Shown in pieces: positions 1-5,155 of a DNA stretch of 7,597 bases. Within the stretch, counting starts at the first letter, position 1, and each line of letters opens with the position of its first letter. The position numbers were made by a program, and so were the translations under genes. Source of the stretch: Burkholderiales bacterium (GTDB taxonomy: Bacteria; Pseudomonadota; Gammaproteobacteria; Burkholderiales; JACMKV01). The notes below the pieces were generated by a model. That model was given only the letters and a program-made list of their open reading frames with translations. It did no database searches and was not told the DNA's origin. The stretch spans positions 1 to 7,597 of the forward strand of contig JACMKV010000249.1 of the NCBI GenBank assembly GCA_014379915.1, given 5' to 3'.

Positions 1-2
1 AC

Positions 3-320
3 GGCAAGGAGCGCATGTTCGCCTGGGTGTTTCTGCCAAAGCGCGGCAAGCCGCCCTATCAGACGGTCGTGATGTTCCCTGGTTCAGGCGTGATCGGCGC
101 TGACCCAAGCACAAGCACGCCGGACACTCGCATCAGCTTTGTGCCGTCCAGCGGTCGCATCGCGGTGTTCCCGATCCTCAAGAGCACGAACGAGCGCAGC
201 GACAGCCTGCACAGCGACATCCCCGACCAGAGCATTTTCTGGCGTGATCACGTTGTGATGTGGGTGAAGGACTACAAGCGCACGCTCGACTACCTGAGCA
301 CGCGCACTGACATCGAAGGA
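3..320 (+). pseudogene. 3'-truncated alpha/beta-hydrolase-like domain (Ser/Thr-kinase C-terminal type), also cut by the window edge
   Basis: The frame is open from the window edge, so the true start lies outside. The translation has the pattern of the dienelactone-hydrolase/peptidase-like domain found at the C-terminus of some bacterial serine/threonine kinases. It shows a strand ending FLPKRGKPPYQTVVMFPGSG (about 21-89), then a FWRDHVVMWVKDYKRTLDYL helix region (about 252-299), then STRTDIE (to 317). In such proteins the next segment leads into the nucleophile-elbow strand (YYG-S-G-G type). Here it is missing: after codon 317 the frame runs into the start of the RND pump gene in another reading frame, staying open only by chance to a stop at 777-779. 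The catalytic serine is therefore lost and the product should be inactive. The family assignment is from remembered sequence pattern; the truncation is directly visible. A real C-terminal stub translated through to 779 cannot be excluded but would be junk sequence. Confidence 0.6.
315..320 (+). promoter_or_regulatory. Ribosome-binding site of the RND pump gene, at the truncation junction
   Basis: GAAGGA lies seven bases before the ATG at 328. This is a good Shine-Dalgarno match and supports that start. The same bases are the last two codons that could still belong to the truncated hydrolase, so the join between the two genes falls at about 315-327. No promoter is evident directly upstream of the pump gene. 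Confidence 0.7.
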
Positions 321-327
321 TACCGCC

Positions 328-3300
328 ATGTTCGAACGCATCATACGATTCGCCATAGAGCAGCGCTGGCTGGTTATGGCCGCGGTGCTGGGAATGGCCG
401 CACTGGGCGTTTACAGCTACCAGAAACTGCCGATCGATGCCGTGCCCGACATCACCAACGTGCAGGTGCAGATCAACACATCCGCGCCCGGTTACTCGCC
501 GCTCGAAGTCGAGCAGCGCATCACGTACCCGATCGAAACCGTGATGTCCGGGCTGCCCAATCTCGAAGAAACGCGCTCGCTGTCGCGCTACGGCTTGTCG
601 CAAGTCACGGTAATCTTCGAGGATGGGACCGACATCTATTTCGCACGCCAGCTCGTCAACCAGCGCATTCAGGAAGCCAGGGAAAGGCTGCCCGCAGGCG
701 TAACCCCCTCCATGGGACCGATTTCGACGGGTCTCGGCGAAATTTATCTGTGGACCGTGGAAGCCGAGGACGGTGCTAAAAAGCCGGACGGCACGCCTTA
801 CACACCGACCGATCTGCGCGAAATTCAGGATTGGGTCATCAAGCCGCAATTGCGTCTGGTGCCGGGTGTCACCGAAATCAACTCGATAGGCGGCTACAAT
901 AAGGAATATCAGGTTTCACCCAGTCCCGCGAAGCTTGCCTCCTACGGACTTACGCTGCACGACATCGTCACCGCATTGGAACGCAACAACAGTAACGTCG
1001 GCGCCGGCTATATCGAACAGCGTGGTGAGCAATACCTGATACGGGCGCCCGGGCAGGTCAAGACGATCGAAGACATTCGCAACGTCATCGTAAGCAAGGT
1101 TGAGAATGTGCCGATCCGCATCCACGACGTGGCCGAAGTCGAAATTGGCCGCGAACTGCGTTCGGGTGCCGCGACCGAGAACGGTCGCGAGGTCGTTCTC
1201 GGAACCGTCTTTATGTTGATCGGCGAAAACAGCCGAACGGTGTCGCGCGCGGTCGACAAGAAAATGGCGGAGATCAACAAGTCACTGCCCGAGGGTGTCG
1301 CGGCCATCACGGTCTATGACCGTACCATTCTGGTCGACAAGGCCATCAACACGGTTAAAATGAATCTGCTCGAAGGCGCAATCCTGGTGATCGCAGTGCT
1401 GTTCCTGTTCCTCGGCAATATCCGCGCTGCCCTCATCACGGCGCTGGTGATTCCGTTGTCGATGCTGTTCACCTTCACCGGCATGGTCGGCAACAAGGTC
1501 AGTGCGAATCTGATGAGCCTGGGCGCGCTCGACTTCGGCATCATCATCGATGGCGCTGTTGTGATCGTCGAGGACTGCGTGCGCAGGCTTGCGCACGCGC
1601 AGGCGCATCACGGTCGCATCCTGACGCGCCGCGAACGCTTTCATGAAGTATTCGTTGCCTCGAAAGAAGCGCGGCGACCGTTGCTGTTCGGCCAGCTCAT
1701 CATCATGATCGTCTATCTGCCGATTTTCGCGTTGAGCGGGGTTGAAGGAAAGATGTTTCACCCGATGGCGTTCACCGTGGTGACGGCTCTGCTCGGGGCC
1801 ATGATCCTGTCGATTACGTTCGTCCCGGCGGCGGTCGCTCTGTTTATCGGCAAAAAGGTTTCCGAGAAGGAAAACATTCTGATGCGCGCAGCCAAGCGCG
1901 CCTATGAACCGCTTTTAGCGGCGGCGATACGCGATAAACCTGTGGTCCTGGTTCTGGCGTTGGTCATCGTGATCCTCTCGGGACTGCTCACGGCGCGCAT
2001 GGGTAGCGAGTTTATTCCGAGCTTGAACGAAGGCGATTTCGCGATCCAGGCGCTGCGCATGCCGGGCGCCAGCCTCACTCAATCAGTTGAAATGCAGCAG
2101 CAGATCGAGCGTACGCTGAAAGCCGAGTTTCCGGAAATCGAGCGCGTGTTTGCGCGCACGGGAACGGCCGAGATCGCATCCGATGCGATGCCGCCGAACA
2201 TTTCCGACGGCTACATCATGCTGAAACCGACGGACGAATGGCCTGAGCCCAAAAAAACCCGCGACGAGTTGCTAACGGCGGTCCGTGATCGAGTCGCGAA
2301 GCTCCCGGGCAACAACTACGAATTCTCGCAGCCGATCCAACTGCGCTTCAACGAACTGATCTCGGGTGTGCGCAGCGACGTTGCCGTGAAGATTTTTGGC
2401 GATGACAACGAGGTTCTCAAAGACACCGCGGAAAAAATCGCTGCGGTCTTGCAAAAAGTGGCGGGTGCGATTGAGGTCAAGGTGGAGCAGACGACGGGTT
2501 TGCCGATGCTGACCGTGCAGATCGATCGCGAACGCGCCTCGCGCTATGGCCTGAACGTCGGCGATATTCAGCAGGAAATCGCCACGGCGACGGGCGGAAA
2601 GGTCGCCGGCACGCTGTTTGAAGGTGACCGCCGCTTCGATGTTCTCGTGCGGCTGCCGGAAAACCTTCGCAGCGATCTCGATGCACTCAAGCGCCTGCCG
2701 ATTGCGCTGCCGCGCGAGCAAGATCGCGCGGCTAAAGCAAACGGTGGCGCTAACGGCAACAGCGCGAACTATATTCCGCTCGGCGAGGTTGCCACTCTCG
2801 ACATCGCGCCGGGTCCTAATCAAGTCAGCCGCGAAGACGGCAAGCGCCGCATCGTCGTCAGCGCCAACGTGCGCGGCCGCGACATCGGTTCGTTTGTTGC
2901 CGATGCTCAAACGCAGATCGAGCAAGTCAAAATCCCAAGCGGCTACTGGATCGACTGGGGCGGTACGTTCGAACAGCTACAGTCGGCCACAGAGCGCCTG
3001 TTCATCGTCGTACCGGTTTCCCTGCTGCTGGTGTTCATACTGCTGTTCATGATGTTCGGAAACATCACGGACGGCTTGCTCGTATTTACCGGTATCCCAT
3101 TCGCGCTGACCGGCGGCATTTTCGCGCTCTGGCTGCGCGACATCCCATTGTCGATCTCGGCCGCGGTCGGCTTCATCGCGCTATCGGGTGTCGCAGTGCT
3201 CAATGGTCTTGTAATGCTATCGTTCATTCGCGGTCTGCGCGAGGAAGGCCGCGCCCTTGACGATGCGATTCACGAAGGCGCACTGACAAGATTACGTCCC

Positions 3301-3540
3301 GTGCTGATGACTGCGCTGGTCGCGTCGCTTGGCTTTATTCCAATGGCGATCGCAACCGGTACGGGTGCTGAAGTGCAAAGGCCTTTGGCAACGGTCGTGA
3401 TCGGTGGCATCCTGTCTTCCACCGCGCTGACCTTACTTGTGCTCCCGCTGCTGTATCGGCTTGCGCATCGTAAGGACGAAGAGAAAGTACCGGAAGCGCA
3501 AGCGCCGGGTCAACCACAATCTTTGGGCGCGGAGGTTTGA
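328..3540 (+). CDS. czcA: Heavy-metal efflux RND permease, CzcA type (HME-RND)
   Basis: Inner-membrane proton/metal antiporter subunit that normally works with a periplasmic adaptor (CzcB) and outer-membrane channel (CzcC) to expel divalent cations such as Zn, Co and Cd. The 1070 residues match the family's usual size. TM1 lies at about 14-32, followed by a large periplasmic domain to about 340, TM2-TM7 (about 349-557), a second periplasmic domain, and TM8-TM12 (about 892-1045). TM4 carries DFGIIIDGAVVIVED at 402-416. D402, D408 and E415 fall at the same numbers as the essential residues described for Cupriavidus CzcA, and DFG/DGA is the divalent-cation form rather than the CusA (Cu/Ag) form. 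The motif ends in Glu-Asp where Glu-Asn is common. A Gly/Asn/Ala-rich stretch at 797-814 looks like a loop insertion. The start is fixed by MFERIIRFAIEQRW and a good ribosome-binding site. No adaptor or outer-membrane gene is adjacent. Exact metal range is inferred. Confidence 0.93.
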   Translation: MFERIIRFAIEQRWLVMAAVLGMAALGVYSYQKLPIDAVPDITNVQVQINTSAPGYSPLEVEQRITYPIETVMSGLPNLEETRSLSRYGLSQVTVIFEDGTDIYFARQLVNQRIQEARERLPAGVTPSMGPISTGLGEIYLWTVEAEDGAKKPDGTPYTPTDLREIQDWVIKPQLRLVPGVTEINSIGGYNKEYQVSPSPAKLASYGLTLHDIVTALERNNSNVGAGYIEQRGEQYLIRAPGQVKTIEDIRNVIVSKVENVPIRIHDVAEVEIGRELRSGAATENGREVVLGTVFMLIGENSRTVSRAVDKKMAEINKSLPEGVAAITVYDRTILVDKAINTVKMNLLEGAILVIAVLFLFLGNIRAALITALVIPLSMLFTFTGMVGNKVSANLMSLGALDFGIIIDGAVVIVEDCVRRLAHAQAHHGRILTRRERFHEVFVASKEARRPLLFGQLIIMIVYLPIFALSGVEGKMFHPMAFTVVTALLGAMILSITFVPAAVALFIGKKVSEKENILMRAAKRAYEPLLAAAIRDKPVVLVLALVIVILSGLLTARMGSEFIPSLNEGDFAIQALRMPGASLTQSVEMQQQIERTLKAEFPEIERVFARTGTAEIASDAMPPNISDGYIMLKPTDEWPEPKKTRDELLTAVRDRVAKLPGNNYEFSQPIQLRFNELISGVRSDVAVKIFGDDNEVLKDTAEKIAAVLQKVAGAIEVKVEQTTGLPMLTVQIDRERASRYGLNVGDIQQEIATATGGKVAGTLFEGDRRFDVLVRLPENLRSDLDALKRLPIALPREQDRAAKANGGANGNSANYIPLGEVATLDIAPGPNQVSREDGKRRIVVSANVRGRDIGSFVADAQTQIEQVKIPSGYWIDWGGTFEQLQSATERLFIVVPVSLLLVFILLFMMFGNITDGLLVFTGIPFALTGGIFALWLRDIPLSISAAVGFIALSGVAVLNGLVMLSFIRGLREEGRALDDAIHEGALTRLRPVLMTALVASLGFIPMAIATGTGAEVQRPLATVVIGGILSSTALTLLVLPLLYRLAHRKDEEKVPEAQAPGQPQSLGAEV

Positions 3541-3674
3541 TGCTGCGTCTGACACTACCGCGGGGAATCCAAGCATCAGAGTTCCGCCGCCGTTTTTCAA
3601 AAGAGGCCCGACGGCATATTTGGCCTCCCGCTGTAACGCCTGGCTGTGCCGTCATAATTGTGCAACCTAACCGC

Positions 3675-3680
3675 TGGAGA
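3675..3680 (+). promoter_or_regulatory. Ribosome-binding site deciding the start of the His-rich protein
   Basis: TGGAGA sits six bases before the ATG at 3687. It selects this start over the in-frame ATG at 3537, which would overlap the pump's stop codon, add 50 unrelated residues and bury the signal peptide. A weak -10-like CATAAT is at 3653-3658 but no convincing -35 pairs with it, so cotranscription with the pump gene remains possible. Confidence 0.7.
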
Positions 3681-3686
3681 ACTCAA

Positions 3687-4109
3687 ATGTCTACTCAATC
3701 ACGCACCAAGCCCTCAACTCTGCTGTTCGCCCTGATCACTGCGGTATCGCTGGCAACGACCGCTCCTTTTGCCGCCGCCGTCGAAGATCAGATGAAAGAA
3801 ACCGACGGGCATGCGCACGATAAGGATCATCACAAGGATGGTCAAGCATCCGAAAACGCAGCATCGTCCAAGGCAACGACCGCTCCTATTGCTGGCGCCG
3901 CCCAAGAGCAGATGAAGGAAACCGACGGGCATGCGCACGATAGGGATCATGACAAGGATGATCAAGCATCCAAAAACACAGCATCGTCCACCGGGATGTC
4001 CGGTCGCGCAGGGGCCAAGAGCGACGAGGCCGAGCATCAGGCCGAAGAAACCGACGGTCACGATCATGAGGCTCACAAAAAAGAGCACAAACTGGACTCG
4101 AAGAAGTAA
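3687..4109 (+). CDS. Small exported His/Asp-rich protein with tandem repeats, putative periplasmic metal binder
   Basis: 140 residues; I recognise no named family. Residues 1-31 form a classical Sec signal peptide: a basic start, the hydrophobic run TLLFALITAVSLA, then an Ala-rich cleavage region with likely cleavage after A31. The mature part (about 109 residues) is highly polar, has no cysteine and holds 12 histidines. These are grouped as HAHDKDHHKD, HAHDRDHDKD and HDHEAHKKEH, each preceded by ETDGH (His at 42, 82 and 125). The first two copies belong to a 40-residue repeat encoded by a 120-bp tandem DNA duplication; the third is degenerate and 43 residues on. His/Asp clusters of this kind commonly bind Zn, Ni, Co or Cu. 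Its place 146 bases behind a CzcA-type pump suggests a periplasmic metal buffer or chaperone for that pump. That role is inferred from composition and position only. The mature part should be largely disordered without metal. Confidence 0.8.
   Translation: MSTQSRTKPSTLLFALITAVSLATTAPFAAAVEDQMKETDGHAHDKDHHKDGQASENAASSKATTAPIAGAAQEQMKETDGHAHDRDHDKDDQASKNTASSTGMSGRAGAKSDEAEHQAEETDGHDHEAHKKEHKLDSKK
3752..3991 (+). repeat. Two 120-bp tandem repeats inside the His-rich gene
   Basis: Copy 1 (3752-3871) and copy 2 (3872-3991) align without gaps at a period of exactly 120 bp. I count about 12 differences over the first 119 bases, roughly 90% identity. The period is a multiple of three, so the frame is kept. 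Copy 1 begins inside the signal-peptide coding region, so copy 2 carries an internal duplicate of the cleavage region (ATTAPIAGAA versus ATTAPFAAAV). A third, diverged partial copy of the core is at about 4044-4088. Confidence 0.9.
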
Positions 4110-4467
4110 CCGGCAGATTGCTCGGACCTTCCATCACATGGTCTGGTGTGAGCTGCCTGCCGATGGCGGCCGACTTTAGTTCGGCTGCCATCGGCTCGAA
4201 GTGGGCAGGGATTCGCTTTTTGCGGGAGTAATTAATAAGCCGTGAGCGCGGGACACAATCATGGCGCGGCCAGCGCCGGCAATGAAAAAACTTTTGGATC
4301 GTGCTTGGGCTGACGGGCGCCTTTCCTATGGTGGAGGTGCTGCAGGTACCACCCGACACGTGATTTTTCCCCTCCTTTCCAAGCAGGGGCGACGCGTAGC
4401 GGCGGGGTGGTTAGGATTTTTCAGGCTGGGTGGTCAGGGTTTTTCAAGCGGGGCGGTCACGATTTTC
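4110..4467. other. Intergenic scar region without a recognisable gene
   Basis: Between the His-rich gene and the copper-ATPase remnant I see no gene I can support. The stretch holds the strong hairpin at 4159-4195 and most of the 23-bp repeat array at 4405-4472. A plus-strand frame is open at 4261-4683, but it has no recognisable domain, a poor ribosome-binding site (a GGGA about ten bases from the ATG), reads straight through the repeat array, and lies opposite the recognisable ATPase tail. I treat it as spurious. Confidence 0.55.
4159..4195. repeat. Strong inverted repeat (15-bp stem, 7-base loop), terminator-like but without a T-tract
   Basis: Bases 4159-4173 pair with 4181-4195 around the loop CTTTAGT. 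All pairs are Watson-Crick except one G-U (4168/4186). It lies about 50 bases downstream of the His-rich gene, where a transcription terminator would be expected. No run of T follows on either strand, so it is not a canonical intrinsic terminator. It could stabilise the mRNA 3' end or be a member of a dispersed palindrome family. Confidence 0.6.
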
Positions 4468-4472
4468 TCAAC
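4405..4472 (+). repeat. Three imperfect 23-bp tandem repeats, possible IS21-type transposon end
   Basis: Units start at 4405, 4428 and 4451, a constant 23-bp period. Each follows the pattern GGGYGGTYA, then G/C-R, a T-run, and CARGC or CTCAAC. The first two are very close; the third is more diverged and holds the stop codon of the minus-strand ATPase remnant. Several IS21-family elements are known to carry multiple direct repeats near their ends as transposase-binding sites. The GGTGGTCA style resembles those as I remember them. No istA or istB gene is present, so the identity is a guess; the repetition itself is directly visible. Confidence 0.65.
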
Positions 4473-4680
4473 CGCGATCCTCCAAATTACGCTTCGCATT
4501 GTTCTCGCCGATTATGGCCGTGAGCCGCCAGCGCCGCAGCAGCAAGGCATTCGATACGACACTGGCGCTGCTAAGCGCCATCCCTGCGCCGGCGATAACC
4601 GGGTTGAGCAGTCCCAGCGCGGCAAGCGGTATGCCGACGCCGTTGTAGATGAAAGCAAAAAACAGGTTCTGCCGAATCCT
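4468..4680 (-). pseudogene. copA: C-terminal remnant of a Cu(+)-exporting P1B-type ATPase (CopA-like)
   Basis: The minus strand encodes RIRQNLFFAFIYN, then GIPLAALGLLNPVIAGAGMA, then LSSASVVSNALLLRRWR. This is the characteristic last membrane pair (TM7-TM8) of copper-translocating P-type ATPases. The Tyr-Asn pair of TM7 (codons 4647-4642) and the Met-x-x-x-Ser spacing of TM8 (Met at 4581-4579, Ser at 4569-4567) match the copper-site residues known from CopA, so this was a P1B-1 (copper/silver) pump. Everything before IRQN is missing, including the heavy-metal domain, CPC motif, DKTG phosphorylation site and ATP-binding domain. Upstream of about 4680 the frame continues only as unrelated sequence to 4752. 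After RRWR an unfamiliar 18-residue tail runs to a stop inside the 23-bp repeat array. A 5'-deleted pseudogene is the simplest reading; an assembly join is the alternative. Confidence 0.82.
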
Positions 4681-4750
4681 TGACCGGTAATAAACTGCTG
4701 TCGGGCTCACGAACGAAACTGCGGCGTAGAAAACGACGGATAAACGACCC

Positions 4751-5101
4751 ATGATTTATTACCTGACCAAGCTGCTGATTTCGGCATCGCTCATCGTCGC
4801 GGTTTCAGAGATCGCCAAGCGCAGTTCGCTGCTCGGCGGTTTGCTCGCTTCGCTGCCGCTGGTGTCTTTGCTGGCGATGATCTGGCTGTACGTGGATACC
4901 GGCAGCAGCGATCAGGTCATCGCGTTATCGCGCAGCATTTTCTGGCTGGTGCTGCCGTCATTGCCGCTGTTTCTGCTGCTGCCGGCATTGCTCAAGAAAG
5001 GTTTGGCGTTTTATCCGGCGCTTCTGATCAGCGTGATTGCGATGCTCGCGCTCTACTATCTGATGCTCGCGGGCCTGCGCCGCCTTGGCATTGAGTTCTG
5101 A
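4751..5101 (+). CDS. DUF3147-family small membrane protein
   Basis: 116 residues, very hydrophobic, with four predicted membrane segments at about 5-22, 27-48, 63-82 and 87-110. The opening (YYLTKLLISASLIVAVSEIA, KRSSLLGGLLASLPLVSLLA, MIWLYVDTG) and the block FWLVLPSLPLFLLLPALLKKG match the DUF3147 family as I know it. The length is full for the family, so the gene looks intact. The biochemical function is unknown to me; an integral inner-membrane role is all that can be said. The ribosome-binding site is weak (GGA about ten bases before the ATG). The gene starts next to the copper-ATPase remnant, with no clear -10 element between them, and faces the convergent DCC-LMF gene across a 54-base gap with no clear terminator. 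Its survival between metal-resistance remnants may be chance. Confidence 0.85.
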   Translation: MIYYLTKLLISASLIVAVSEIAKRSSLLGGLLASLPLVSLLAMIWLYVDTGSSDQVIALSRSIFWLVLPSLPLFLLLPALLKKGLAFYPALLISVIAMLALYYLMLAGLRRLGIEF

Positions 5102-5155
5102 TTTGGCGTTCGGTTCGGGTTCAACATTCGTTGTGATCTGCCGTTCCATTCCAGT

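Noticed and set aside
318..779. Continuation of the hydrolase frame across the pump gene as a single 254-residue protein
   Set aside because: After codon 317 the translation is Arg/His-rich and unrelated to the hydrolase domain, and it overlaps the clearly coding pump gene in another frame.
84..3227. Many minus-strand and alternate-frame open frames opposite the pump gene
   Set aside because: They are by-products of high-GC coding sequence; none shows a recognisable domain, and the pump gene explains the stretch.
3603..3627. GAGGCC/GGCCTC inverted repeat as a terminator behind the pump gene
   Set aside because: Only a 6-bp stem with a 13-base loop and no following T-run; could be chance.
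3537..3686. Upstream start for the His-rich protein at 3537
   Set aside because: It overlaps the pump's stop, has no signal peptide in its first 50 residues and would hide the true one; the ATG at 3687 has a good ribosome-binding site.
4159..4195. Integron attC site
   Set aside because: The hairpin lacks the paired core sites and unpaired bases expected of attC, and no integrase or cassette structure is nearby.
4405..4472. CRISPR array
   Set aside because: The repeats are contiguous with no spacers between them and are imperfect.
4261..4683. Plus-strand open frame of 140 codons
   Set aside because: No domain, poor ribosome-binding site, passes through the 23-bp repeats, and its second half is antisense to the recognisable copper-ATPase tail.
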